Assembly (NCBI GenBank): GCA_032622095.1
Contig: CP136067.1
Location: 77,526,705 to 77,590,704 of the forward strand
Direction: 5' to 3'
Length of the DNA stretch: 64,000 bases
From: Siphonodentalium dalli
Lineage: Eukaryota; Mollusca; Scaphopoda; Gadilida; Siphonodentaliidae
Below, piece after piece: positions 50,945 through 62,707 of this stretch. Position 1 is the stretch's first letter; each line of letters starts with the position of its first letter. Made by a program: the position numbers and the translations under genes. The notes under the pieces are model-generated. The model worked only from the letters and a program-made list of their open reading frames with translations, was not told the origin of the DNA and ran no database searches.

Positions 50945-51065
50945 CTAGATCATCATATGAATCTCTACTGTGGCTAACGCCCGTTCCACCAGTACAAAAC
51001 CTGGGAACTTTTTTTTATGTTGTGACCCGTTTTGACAGGGAACTTTATAACTTTATAAATTATAA
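50945..51065 (+). repeat. Foldback-family half copy
   Basis: Shares CTCTACTGTGGCTAACGCCC with the palindrome at 32536-32632. It also shares AAAACCTGGGAACTTTTT, TTTGACAGGGAAC and TTATAACATTG with the arms of the element at 52664-53160, so it links those two structures as one family. Confidence 0.55.
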
Positions 51066-52663
51066 CATTGAACAATCATGGCTGGAAATATATTTATTTG
51101 TTAATACTTGTTCTTCAATAATCTGCTTCACATTTGGTCGGTGGTCCCAGCTCGAGATTGCATTTTGTTTTTGTGAGCCTATATATCGCAATAAACATGA
51201 ACTCTTCGACTGACAGGACGCTGACTGTTTATATTGGAATGACATTCCATTCTCTAACGACTTGAACCTCCAACTTACGTTCATGCAATTGCAGAGGGGA
51301 TAAGATATGGGTATATTAATGCACAATATACTCTGAAAAACATGCCAATTTTCCAGCTGTATTCAACTTTTCGCACACGGGAGCAAACGTTCTTTATTTT
51401 TTACCATATCGTTACTGTTCCATGGTGGTGAAACCGAAGTTTCTAAATTATAATAATCGAATAAGTTTATGTTGCATAAAAAGTCCATGACAAGAGTATC
51501 CAACGTATATTTTATCGATCTCTATTGGATTGGACCGGGATGTAGCTAAAGCGAGCATAACATTTCAGGACAAAATCCTCAAGGGGCTTTAAAGAGCGTT
51601 CTTATAATACGCGTCGTCGGCATTTGATTTAATTACATTCAATTATGTGTATTTTTTACATTATTGAATATAATAGTTGCAATTATTTTTCATTATTTCG
51701 TTCCCTGGTCATCATAAAGAGTTAGTAAAGCTAATCAAAATCCACGAAAAATGCATCTAATATTGATGTAATGAAATATGCCACGAATCATTTTAAGTAA
51801 GAACCCCTTTAACGTGAATTTCACAGGACGTATAACAGCTATCTGAAACAAAGGAATTACACACGTATATAGTATTAAATTAAGACAAATATCGATAAAT
51901 TAGAAGTATTGTGTATTAGATGTGTGTTGCGTAAAAGTGGAAAGTACAGGATAATATATATATTTCTTTGAATTGGACATTATATATAGTAGACACAATT
52001 TCACAACATGAGTATTTTAGATTGGTGATCTGTAAACAAACCCACCGCCTGCACAGCCAAGCTTGCAGTGATACACACATGCATATAATATACACCAGTT
52101 TAACATTAGCTGGACGCTATGGTATCCATCATCCAACACCCACTGCACGCCTCGTGCAGAGAGATATGCAGAAAGCACCGTAAGCAGGTCACAGCTATAT
52201 CGATCTGTGCCAACAGTTTCTGGAATGTAGCCTCGCTCTGAATAATTTATAGAATCCTAGTCAGCCAGCCAGCCAGTAAAATTCGCGCTGCTCACTTGAC
52301 CATCGGAAGATAATCACTTGCTTGGCTTTGCGTTACCAAATATAGCTCGACTAACAATATCATGATTTCCGAGATCGGAGGAACGCATAAGACGAGTCGC
52401 GAATTGTCCAATTGAACAATTAGTGGTGATAAAATGTGCGTATTTAACAAACAAAAAAATTCAAAAAATTCAAGAATTTCTGGCCTACAAATGACAGGAA
52501 GCTAAATCTAGAACTTAGGTGAAAATACAGTAGGCAATATAAATTAAATTAAAGTTGATCACGCTTGCCGGAAAAATAGCATGGCGACCCGGAAAGTTAG
52601 CATTCAATCCTCCAATCATAGACGAGCCAATACGAGCTACAACTAACACACGAGCGTAATTAT
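51066..52663. other. Intron interior, nothing recognised
   Basis: No exon or element delimited. AAAGAGCG-type motifs occur at about 51384 (reverse-like AACGTTCTTTATT) and 51593. A C/A-rich stretch near 52020-52200 has higher complexity but no identity. Confidence 0.4.
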
Positions 52664-53160
52664 ATCATGGCATGATCTCTGCTCTGACTACGCCGTGTAC
52701 AGATCATATTCTACCAATTCAAAACTTGGGAACTTTTTGAAATTCTGACGGGAACATTTATAACATTGGAAAAAAAACGCGGGTAGCACATTTCTTAGTT
52801 AAAAACTGTTCCATAATGACAGAGTTCACAGTAGGTGAAGCTCTCAGCTCGGGGCGACACGATTTAGGCGACTAATGTGGGCCGATTTAGCTTTTTGTCG
52901 CTTGCGATCATGACATTTCCCCTGTATAATCAATTCAATGTGTATCGCGAAAGCGCCTTACAAAAGTCGCCTACATCTTCCAATCTCGCGCTGGAGACCT
53001 TCGCCTACTGTGAAATACATTATTATGGAACAGGTATTTACTAAGAAATAATATTACCTGCGTAATATTTTTCAATATTATGAAGTTCCCTGACAGAACA
53101 TTAAAGAGTTTCCAGGTTTTGAACTGGTTGATTATGATATCTGCGAGCGGAGCTAGAGTA
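52664..53160. mobile_element. Foldback element with arms of about 200 bp
   Basis: The left arm (about 52664-52880) and right arm (about 52965-53160) are inverted, with diverged but ordered landmarks. These are CAAAACTTGGGAACTTTTTG versus CAAAACCTGGAAACTCTTTA (other strand), TTCTGACGGGAAC versus TTCTGTCAGGGAAC, CATTTCTTAGT versus TATTTCTTAGT, CTGTTCCATAAT on both, and TTCACAGTAGGTGAAG versus TTCACAGTAGGCGAAG. The centre includes TTTAGCTTTTTGTCGC. No protein. It resembles a MITE-like foldback element. Confidence 0.7.
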
Positions 53161-53285
53161 GAGATTAATCATATAGATTATATAGAGCTAGATTAGAGAT
53201 TATATAGAGCTAGAATAGAGCTAGAGTAGAGATTATATAGAGGTATAATAGAGCTAGAGTAGAGATTCATCATCATATAATCTAT
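53149..53285 (+). repeat. Degenerate short tandem repeat (GAGCTAGAGTAGAGATTATA)
   Basis: About five imperfect units of GAGCTAGAGTAGAGATTATA type at the right edge of the foldback element. They appear to be amplified from its terminus. Confidence 0.8.
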
Positions 53286-54617
53286 AATATATTTATACAT
53301 GAATAGCTTAAATGCGAATGAATGAATTATATCTACATGTGGTACAATGTATCGCTTACTGTTTGTTAATCAACAAAATATGTGATAAATTGTGTTGGAT
53401 GTCGAATAGACTTTGTTTGTATCATAGGCCAATTTGCTTTACGTCATGCGTAGAGAACGATATAGTGAATATCTTTACAGACCGACGCCACCAACCAGAC
53501 TCCGATACAATGTTTCTCAAATTAGGCGAACAGGGGAGGAATTGTGGAGTCAGAGAATAATTACAACTCACAAACTCACGTGTTTCCAGAGACAAAATGC
53601 AGCTATATATATGTGCCTAATTTGCGAACAGACATGCAGAGGGTTATTGCGAAAACCAACCGTCCAACACATGACTCCTCCTTGTTACATGTGGGACAAA
53701 TGCAGTTTGCAACATATTGTCCTTTTAGGCTGAAACAACTTTTATAATGCAAATGTTTCATTTTCTTGATTTCCGAATTATAAATGGAGGAACACGCGTT
53801 GCGAGTATTCGTATAAATCAAAATAATAACAAAAAATAAATAAAACAAACACAAACTAAATATCGTTACAGGACGCGGTTAGATAGAAATGAAAAAAAAA
53901 AAAACGAAACAGCAGTGTGATCTGGTTTTAATTTTGTTAACTTAGAACGTGATCATTGTGTGCTCACAACTGATACGTCTATAAAACAAATGCCATTTCA
54001 GTGGGCGAAAACTTGATCGTACCGAGTTAAATCAGTATCTATTGTAATTAGTACTAACAAAATAGCTGGCGTTGTTTATTACTTTGGACACGGACACGGA
54101 CCGACCAACAAAAAGAAACGGACAGCGATAACTAAACCCTAGCTGGAAATGGACACCTTGACATCTGGTTGGCTGCAGTGTGGTCCGACGATGACTTCAT
54201 TAAATATACCGGTCTCCGATGTCATCGCAGCGTATTTATGTATTCGGGAATGATATGCTAGTTTACAGCTTGGATTGTGCGGTATAATTTATGGATAATG
54301 TGGTCGGTGTCAGGACCGAAAACTCTTCATACAAACTAGCGCAGGTGTGAGCCGTATGCGGAGACCGTTGTTTATGCATGCTATAACAGACCCTGATATA
54401 TTTCAACTAATTAAAAATGAAAAATAAGTCTGTTAGTGTGAGAAACATATGTGTTTCTTGATAAGAGCCATGCACATGTTAGCGCTTGCGATCTCTCTGG
54501 TTGTGAAATACTCTAAGTATTCATGCAATGGGCGGTTGGGCCCACCTGCAAACTGTTCTATACGCGGTCACTGAACAGAAAAAGCTGATTAGTCAAGTTA
54601 TATTTTACAGACTTGGT
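53286..54617. other. Intron interior, nothing recognised
   Basis: A+T-rich with overlapping short open frames at 53312-53860 that lack any domain. No element delimited. Confidence 0.4.
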
Positions 54618-54695
54618 TTAACACTTTGATACCGCACCAGACCACCAGTACAGTTTTTAACACTTTGATACCGCACCAGACCACAGTACATAGTA
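54618..54695 (+). repeat. 39-bp tandem duplication
   Basis: Two copies of TTAACACTTTGATACCGCAC plus CAGACCAC, offset by 39 bp. Confidence 0.9.
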
Positions 54696-55547
54696 CTGCC
54701 GCTACTGCGTTGTGACTACACTTAGCAGGTCAAGACACATATACAAATTGCCAGTGTCAATCGTAAATTAATTAATCGCATATAATTGGATATTTTTCGA
54801 CAATAGCCTGGTTCAGGTGCACGTACGTGTAAATGGTAACGTGTGTGTTACTAAGGAGACGCACATGGTGGGGACAGTCAGATGATGTTACAGAGCCGAA
54901 CATATACTCGTTTTAGATATCGGTCATCGTATATAGCGAAATTTGTAAACAATAGTCGGCTGGGGAAAACAATCGATCATACTGGGACCAGTGATGCGCA
55001 AAATTGGCTTCAATCAGATTAAGATATCTTCGAGCAGTCGAATCTCTGTCTGCATAGCGTTGATCGCTCATTCGGTTATCAGAAGATTGGATTATTCATC
55101 CTCGCTACATGTTGCGTATACTACACGTTGGACGCACAACTTCTAAACTGTTTGACCGTGTACATGTAGGCCAAATGATCACGTGAGTCAGGTTCACTAC
55201 GTTGGCAATAGCAACACACATTACAAGTTACACGTACGTGTTGCTGAACCTGGCTATTGTTTGCAGGTGCGAAGTACATGGAGATGTTAAACACGTTGTA
55301 GCTATATGTATAATATATGACATGGCTCATGCGTGCCAAGAAACTGGTATGAGCTATCGTCTGTGGAATTGCCTTCTCTATGATGTTATAGAACACTATT
55401 CTGAGTCTTGTCTTTTTGGTCTTCGTATATTTACCAGGTTATCCACGAAAACCCACTAGAAAAAGGGACATTTGCGCTCTTAAAGGGCGAACAAAAGTTG
55501 TTGGATAGTATTGGCTTTGAAGCTTAATTGTGTCTTATTTATTTCAG
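54696..55547. other. 3' part of the intron, nothing recognised besides the acceptor
   Basis: Small open frames on both strands without domains. The last 30 nt form a T-rich tract and the CAG acceptor used by exon 2. Confidence 0.4.
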
Positions 55548-55840
55548 GACCGAACTCAGCTCAACGGAGACGTGGAAGGCAAACATACAGTCGATACCAG
55601 ACTCTCGAGCTAGAAAAAGAATTCCAGTTCAATCACTATCTCACAAGGAAGCGGCGGATCGAGATTGCTCACTCGTTATGCTTAACAGAGAGACAAATAA
55701 AAATATGGTTCCAGAACCGTCGAATGAAGCTCAAAAAGGAAAAACAAGTTATAAAAGACATAAATGGCACAAAAACTACTAGTTCCGACGATAAACCCGA
55801 AGATAGACTCAGTGATGACGACAGTAAAGATTCCGTATGA
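55548..55840 (+). CDS. Hox protein, central class (Lox4/Lox2 type), exon 2 with homeodomain
   Basis: Completes codon 161 (Gly) and encodes residues 162-257, ending at TGA 55838-55840. The homeodomain spans residues 167-226, [10 protein letters not shown]...[10 protein letters not shown]. It has helix-3 WFQNRRMK with Gln50 and Asn51, and Leu at position 56 where Antp- and Lox5-type proteins have Trp. MKLKKE plus the following QVIKDIN resembles the UbdA peptide (QAIKELN) of Ubx, abd-A, Lox2 and Lox4. [18 protein letters not shown] favours Lox4 over Lox2, from memory. The tail of about 31 residues is short and rich in Asp and Ser ([18 protein letters not shown]). The protein should bind TAAT-type sites, cooperatively with PBC proteins through FYPWM. 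No truncation or frameshift. Lox2 remains possible. Confidence 0.95.
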
Positions 55841-57263
55841 AACAGAGGACATTCCATGGCGGATGTGACGTCATAGTGGTAAACACAACAAAGCTCCAAG
55901 CTTTGTAAGCGCTGTGCTATCGCGATCAGACTGCGTTCAAATACGATTTGATCGAGCAAAAGATCGCCGTCTGAGTGTTGTCGTAGACTGTCAAGAGATG
56001 CAGTTGTACTGCCGTATCGTTGACGTCATTGTGTTGTCGAAAGCTGATCTCACGGCTTCGGTAGTAACGCAATGGTGTACCAATAATGGAGGTAACACCA
56101 TCACACGGTACGCCTAAATCCAGATGGTCTGACGATGTTTGAGGATGATGTGTCTTGTCATAACGGCCTGTATGGTCTGTTAAAACTTTGTCAATTTGAG
56201 CTATTTATATCTTCGACTATTGAAGTATCTCAAACGGAAATATGCATGCAGCCCTCCATTTTAATTCATGGCGACGAGGATCATATTTCCTTCAACCATG
56301 AGATCGTTTTGATATGGGAGCCACAATAATCAGAAGCTTATGAAGCAAACCATGTATCAGAGATGGGGCAATACACATCTGTTACCTGACATGTTTTTCA
56401 TAGTACGTTATTCTATTACTAAAACCATCATTATACAAAAAATATATATAATATATAACATGACTGGACCAGTTAAGGACAGACGATCAAAATTTTATAA
56501 AATCTTATTGGAAATGGACCACATTCATATTTATCTGTGATTCATTCACACATATTCTGTCATAACAAAATAACAAAGGCCAGCACAGGTGGATTGGAAT
56601 ACTTATATATCACTCCCAGCGTTATTTTTGCACATCTTCTTGAGGTGTTTGTCTACTTGAAATACCCACACATGCTCTTGTTGGCATGGCCCTTGCATCT
56701 CGACATCTAGAGCTCACCCATAAACTTACTCAATTATTCATAAGTGCTATAAATATCTCATCCTGTGGACAATCACTGTATTGTTTTATTAACGAGAATG
56801 TGTGTATATATGTATAATTTATTGATGTTGATGATACCAAAGCGAGATTAGTGCAATTCAATCATGTATTATTTTGTCCAGGTCAGAGTTACGGCTCGGT
56901 GGTTGTTTCTGTGGAAATGTTGAATATGCATCAAATATAACCACATGCATACAGGTCAAACCACAACCAATCAAAAGTCTTCAAAACAAGGTTCCGACAT
57001 TCCATAATAACCTGCCATAAATTTGTTACACGACATTATAACGTCGTATGCCTGCTATTAGTAATTTTAGACACGCATTGAGTTTGCGATGCCAATTACC
57101 AAAAATGTCAGGTCAATCGTGACTTTCGAATCCGAAAATGATATTGGGAGATGTGGGGTTAATGAGGTCATAAACCCTGTTTCTAACGCACTACAGCTCT
57201 ATTTCGGGTATAAAATGCATTACAGCTATATTTTTGGTATACATAGTATTGTCGCTTTATTTC
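55841..57263 (+). other. 3' flank / probable 3' UTR of the Hox gene
   Basis: Non-repetitive for about 700 bp after the stop codon. I saw no canonical AATAAA here, only AATATA and ATAAAA variants (about 56440-56510), so the transcript end cannot be placed. The TTAA MITE at 57264 may mark a limit to conserved 3' sequence. Confidence 0.4.
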
Positions 57264-57604
57264 TTAAAGGGGGACTGTACACAAAATCCGACCATTTATG
57301 GGATCATCTCATTTTATACTCAACAGTATATATGAAACTAATGATGAATTTGAGCTATTGTTTTGAGCAAAAATACAATCATGTGCTCTATGACCGATAA
57401 CAACATGGTAATTATAATGAAAATGAGTTTATGACTTGCAACTACCATGTTGTTTGCATCGATAATATATAGGGCACACGGTTGTATTTTTGCACTAATC
57501 CATGCATGCATGGCTCAAATTCATTCATTTGTTGAATATATTTTGTTGAGTATAAAAGGAGACGGTCTCATAAACGGTCAGATTTAGTGTAAGTACCCCT
57601 TTAA
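57264..57604. mobile_element. TTAA-flanked MITE, 341 bp (AGGGGGACT/AGTACCCCT type)
   Basis: TTAA at 57264-57267 and 57601-57604. Inner ends AGGGGGACTGTACAC and GTGTAAGTACCCCT are inverted. Inverted similarity extends about 60 bp inward (TTTATGGGATCATCTC versus TTTATGAGACCGTCTC on the other strand, then TTTTATACTCAACA on both). Further in, the halves around AACAACATGGTA and TACCATGTTGTT also pair, giving a near full-length foldback. No coding capacity. Confidence 0.82.
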
Positions 57605-58324
57605 GTTTGCGGATGTATAGGCATGAACGTGGTAAACCAGGTATATGAGCCTAGAAATATTGCATTGATTCAGTGTCAGGTCTCATGTTAGCTTAAAATC
57701 GTGTATGGATATTTATTTTAGGGGATGAATATCCAACAGGGTTTGTGAAAGTTTGCTTATTGTACTTGGACCAGGGCCCATTTGATGTGGCTAAATGATG
57801 TGCGTAGCGAGCTTGCGATTGGCCATCCTTGTATTGAAATATTTAAGGACATGAAAACTTAAATATTAAAGAAAAATTTAATATGTTAAGACATAGCGCA
57901 ACACATAATTTTATCACATAATTAGCCCCTAAACCCGGCCTCATATTTTTAGTTAGACACCCACGTGTATTACCGGCACGCGCAGTGACATTAGAGCTTA
58001 GCACAATAATGTCGATGTCAATGCCGGAACTTTATTATTATGTTGATTAGAATATAATTATGACATTCGATTTGTGTTTGGTTATTTAGTGTTGACTATG
58101 CGATAAACATTGGTGATAGGGTGGTTGAACAATTTTGTCAACACGAAAAGACACATTTAAAATGGAACTCTATTTTTTCTTGAAGGTGTATTTTCTTCCT
58201 CTTTGGTAGTAATAATGAAATCAATATCAATGTGTTTAACCCCATCAGTTTCGGGATCGTTTTTTTTATTGCTATAATGTGATTATATGATGAAATGGAC
58301 CTCAAAATCGTCGCAATTGTATAC
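57605..58324. other. Intergenic, nothing recognised
   Basis: A+T-rich downstream DNA with no gene or delimited element. Confidence 0.4.
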
Positions 58325-58434
58325 GAAATGTATTAACCTCGACCACTAAATTCGATTCGAGCCTCACTAAAGCTCGACTCGAATCGAATTTAGTAAACTC
58401 GGTTAATAAATTTCGTATATAATTGCGATTCATT
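58311..58434. repeat. Inverted repeat, arms of about 50 bp
   Basis: Left part (CGCAATTGTATACGAAAT, TAACC, CTAAATTCGATTCGAG) pairs with the right part (CTCGAATCGAATTTAG, GGTTAATA, ATTTCGTATATAATTGCG) around a short CCTCACTAAAGCTCGA centre. Arms are slightly diverged. Confidence 0.8.
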
Positions 58435-58507
58435 AGAGATCCTGTATATATATACACTGGTGATCACGCGTTGGCAAGCATTGTTGGTGAATCACATGCG
58501 AGTATAA

Positions 58508-58518
58508 TGCTCTCTCTA

Positions 58519-58551
<33 letters not shown>
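58508..58551 (+). repeat. (TC)n(TA)n microsatellite
   Basis: TCTCTCTATCTCTCTCTCTC followed by about ten TA pairs. Confidence 0.95.
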
Positions 58552-60016
58552 CTTCATTCGACGGAAGTGCCGTCATCGGGTAAAAAAATAGTCCCTATAA
58601 CGCAGTATTTGTCAGATTATAAAATTACTTTTAGATGTACATCATTAACTCTAGCTCTTGGTGTCGGCATTGTTCAACCTACAAACGTGTAGAACACTCA
58701 ACTGCAGTACGCGTTTATGTTTAAGATGAGACAATGAAGGATTACTGGTACAACAAATCGAACCAAATTCGACGTATAAGACAAATCTTGCATTGATGGA
58801 ACAAATATATATGAGACTGCCAGGATTAATTCGATACAAAACAAAGCACTTAGCACTCGGTCACACCATGGCGATTGGCATAAAACCTTTAAAAACATTT
58901 AAGTTTTTAGTCTGCACGCATGTAAGCTTGTCGTTTTAGCACAGTATTATAAGAAACTTGCAATGCCGGCACCAAGACCTATAATTATATAAATCCATGT
59001 TGTTTCGTCCACAGTGGTTATGTGTTATGTTGAATGTCGAGTAAATTGTTATGTTTATATTCATGTCTGGTAGAATAATGTATGAATGAATTGTTTTATA
59101 TGAGACGGACAATGACTTATTGAAATATATATGAATTATGTGAGAAGACATCGTCCTTACTTATTAACACCCCGCAACTCTAGGACACAATACACATGCA
59201 AGGCTAAAGTTCAAGGTGCTTGAATCAGTATCGTGTGCATGTCAAGGGTGATAAGGACCGATAAGCCTCTAAGTCAAGTGATGCATGTCCACACAATGAC
59301 GATGGACTCAAAGTGACATTTGTGAGGTTAATATGGGAGAACGTCAACTGCGCCCGTCAAACATCTACAAAATATAATATATCATATGCGCCGAGGGTAA
59401 ATATCACACAGTAATGAGGCGGCCATTCTTTATATCATGCACACACTGTCCGTGCAACTGTTCTTACTCTGGACAGCGAATGTCGAAACGTTCAATCTTA
59501 TACAGTCTGTATATAGTACATTCAACCGCTACTGACGCCATATAATACGGGCCGGTTTTATATAATATATATAGTTCAGCTATAAATACCATTGGACGAA
59601 ACTTCGCGCCGCATAGCATATAATAATGGAATGCTATATATATACATTCATGTATAGTCTCTGACGGGCGAAATGTGACATTCTCCAATTTAAACACGCC
59701 GATTATTTGTAAAGTCTTAGAATGATGTGCATGCATAGTGGGCTGATGGGTCTATCGGGCTACCATATATGGCAGCCCGATATATCTATAGGCCCCCTGC
59801 ATCGTATCTCAAACAATCGTCGAGTATCCTATATATATGTACTCAGGGAATCAATTCAATTCAATTCAATTCAGTTTATTCTCGTCGTCAACATTACAGA
59901 TGTGTATAAATACAATATATGTCATTACAATAATATATATAGACAGATGGCGCTTTCAATACATGCACATGTAAGCGCTAGAGCGAACTAGCGTTATGTA
60001 ATGCTAGAACAAACGT
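58552..60016. other. Intergenic, nothing firmly recognised
   Basis: No gene. Near 59850-59890 AATTCAATTCAATTCAATTC followed by AGTTTATTCTCGTCGTCAAC resembles CAATTTATTCTGATCGTCAA at about 61784. This is a small dispersed repeat end of unknown type. Confidence 0.4.
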
Positions 60017-60380
60017 GACCATAGCCGTACGTGCGCCAGATATTTTAGAGGCTAAGTAAGACCTTTTGCCCGAATTTTTTTTTACAAGTTATAATCATGG
60101 TTGTAACACAGTTTTTGTAAAACACACCATGAATATACAAATAAATATAACAAAATAAATTAAAATTAAACTTAAATATGTATAATTCGGACAGAAATGT
60201 GAAAAATACTGTAATTTGCCACAATTTCCCCTGAAATACCATTTAATTTGCTCAAACATTTTTCGAATTTGACCGAAAATGTCTCCAATTTGCCCGAAAA
60301 TTGCCCGAATGTTTAGCGTTCAAAACTTTCGGGGGGGGGGGGGGCTGCAGTCCTCTCAGCCCCATGGCCCGTACATCTAC
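60017..60380. repeat. Dispersed repeat with G-run and TTGCCCGAA motifs
   Basis: Starts CATAGCCGTACGTGCGCCAG and ends GGCCCGTACATCTACG, a weak terminal inversion. Contains TTTTGCCCGAATTTTTTTTT, TTTGCCCGAAAATTGCCCGA, AACTTTCGGGG and a run of G followed by CTGCAGTCCTCTCAGCCCC. A fragment lies at 34045-34110. From memory, related G-run elements occur widely in lophotrochozoan genomes. Confidence 0.6.
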
Positions 60381-60433
60381 GAACGTTACCACAGACTGTC
60401 GACATAGTTGCAATCGCTACGTACAGTTTGTTC

Positions 60434-60979
60434 TTAAAGGGACTCAAGAACTTCGATGTGGGTTAATGCGTAAAAACTAATTTTATAAAGGTTTGTAAAA
60501 CAACTATCATTAACAAGTACATGCAAATATATATCTACTTTGTTCTCATTTTCATAATTCATAACTCTCCAGTAACAGATATCGCATATCGAAACCATTG
60601 TTATGTAAATATTACTTACAGTCACATTACCGAGCAAATTTCAATTAATCCAATAGTGTATCAAAGTTTAATAAAATTTTACGGCAAACATTGGAAAAGG
60701 TCAAAACATTGAAATTTATTCTGAAAAATAATATATAGACTACACAAAATTACTTCCTATATATGTGCTTATGGCGATGTTTGTGATAGATCAATGTAAC
60801 ATTTTTGTTTACATAACAATTGTGTCTAAATACGAAAATTCGCAATTGGAGAGCTATGTCAATAATTAATATAAGAACTGAGTGTATATCAATTTCTCAA
60901 TGTTCTTCTATGCATTGTGATTTTACAGACTTTAAACAAATTTGCACATTACCCACTGCGAGTGCTTTGGTCCCTTTAA
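60434..60979. mobile_element. TTAA-flanked MITE, 546 bp (AGGGACTCAAG type)
   Basis: TTAA at 60434-60437 and 60976-60979. Ends AGGGACTCAAG and, inverted, AGGGACCAAAG, with diverged inverted similarity for about 70 bp (CGATGTGGGTTAATG versus CGCAGTGGGTAATGTG). A solo end of the family lies in the Hox intron at 50820-50907. No protein. Confidence 0.75.
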
Positions 60980-62707
60980 TATAGTGGACCCGGAATGTCC
61001 CTTTAACCGGGGAGAGGGTAGCAGATATATACAGTTCACACGACGATCTGCGTATAGTGATGCCGAACCCTAAACACGATTAACATGCTAGTAATATTTG
61101 TAGCTTCTACGTCAAATTATCAGCTTGTCAATTAAGCGAATAAAACATGGAGTTTAAGTACATTAACTGTATACGTTTGTAACATGCACTCACGAAAACC
61201 ACAAAATAACAACCAAAAATAATACTACAAAATAAGCACAAAATCATATTTTAGTAACGCTCTTTATTTTTCGTCGTTAATCGCCAAGCATTGCAAGTCA
61301 TACATATTATTACGTTCATTACCACAGTGTGGCCGCGGGAGTCTTTGGTGACAACTTTAGCCAAATAAAGGTGCGTATTTTTTTGGAAGTCGACATTTGA
61401 CCATCAAAAACATCCCATCATTAGGATCTCGTTAGATTATCTTCTGGAACACAAACGTACTCATTGTTTTCAGGTGTCAAATTGGATGATATAATCAAAA
61501 GCGTGAAACGAGCCGAGATCACTTCGTGTTTAATGTTGTGACACGCTCAGTATAATACAATTGTTACATGTACCTAATTCTAAAACAAGTTTGGGAGTAA
61601 AATAACTGAATAAATTAAAATTATATAAGTTCATCGAGGTGGTTGCTTGATTTCAAACCTGCAATGTTGTTGACCACTTGATTACGATGCGAAAATGTCA
61701 TTTTTAGTATAGAATATAAACACACTATGCTATATATATGAATTCGGACTAATTGCACTCTTATTTTCTCTCAATTCTATTCAATTTATTCTGATCGTCA
61801 AGTTGAGACAATACCGAAATATATGGATTTGTAATACGACCCTGCCTAACTATGCTTAAAAGCCATGTCCTGATTGGCCAGTGGCCCGAGTTACCATGGC
61901 TATCTCGTTCCAGTTTTGTGGTACAATTCTACTTTTTCCAATTGTACCACGAAAAAAATCGGTTTATTCAGATCGACGCACGCGACTTTTCCCGTCTTTT
62001 CTAACTCCGCGCAAACGGGGCATCAACGGAGTACACCCGCACCCGTAACCCTTTGAATTTTGCTACATCTTGACAATCTTGCGAATTTTCTAGCGATTTG
62101 TCGCTTGAAACCAGTTTGGTTGCCAATGAATATGGTCCAAATGATGTTATGGTATATTGATATATGTTACGACCAAAGAAAGTTACTTAATAAGTATATT
62201 AAATGACAAAATAAATCCATGGGGCCGGGCTGTGCATTCGTCGATTCGAATCTCGATCATATTCGTCGATTCGATATTTCGGAATCAAGTTGAAAATGAA
62301 AGCGTTTGTTCACCAGTACAGAAGGGGGATAAGATCATTTAGATCGCTTTGTGTAAGGAAAATGGTCCATAGTCGATGATCATATTCATGTTGTCCCAAC
62401 AACGTTCAACACAGAAATGACCGCAATTCGTATTTCCTGTACAATTTAAATGAAAGGCACGGGCGCCGCTGAAAACACATCGTTTTTTAGCCAATCACAA
62501 CGATTATTTTCTAGAAGAGGTGCCTCGAAAAGTCAATGGGGGAATTTCATAACAAGACAAGATTACCGGAGTATTCCATGCAAATAAATCGAGTACGCCC
62601 AATACGAATTACACCACGAAATGTTTTCTCACCTGAGACCGAAAAAGCGCAGTATTTCGTTGACTATTCAGTCGAATTGTGACCATAAACTTTCAGTCGT
62701 ATTACAA
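60980..62707. other. Intergenic, nothing firmly recognised
   Basis: A further TCCCTTTAA string at about 60999 hints at another element end. A short hairpin TTTTGTGGTACAATT/AATTGTACCACGAAAA lies at 61914-61956, sharing TTGTACCAC with the larger hairpin at 62708. No gene. Confidence 0.4.

Larger units (their letters stand above)
44270..55547 (+). other. Intron of the Hox gene (11,278 bp, phase 1)
   Basis: Donor GTGAGT at 44270; acceptor TTATTTATTTCAG ending at 55547 behind a T-rich tract. The position, between the hexapeptide and the homeodomain, is the usual one for Hox genes. The intron holds an 88-bp tandem duplication (44901), a 696-bp tandem duplication (47053), foldback repeats (50950, 52664), the end of a TTAA MITE (50872-50907) and non-repetitive stretches that may be regulatory. 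An antisense open frame of 153 codons at 49026-49487 has no recognised domain and is not called. Confidence 0.9.

Noticed and set aside
43789-55840. Hox-linked microRNA such as the mir-10 family
   Set aside because: Scanned by eye for an ACCCTGTAGATCCG-like mature sequence on either strand and did not see one in the window.
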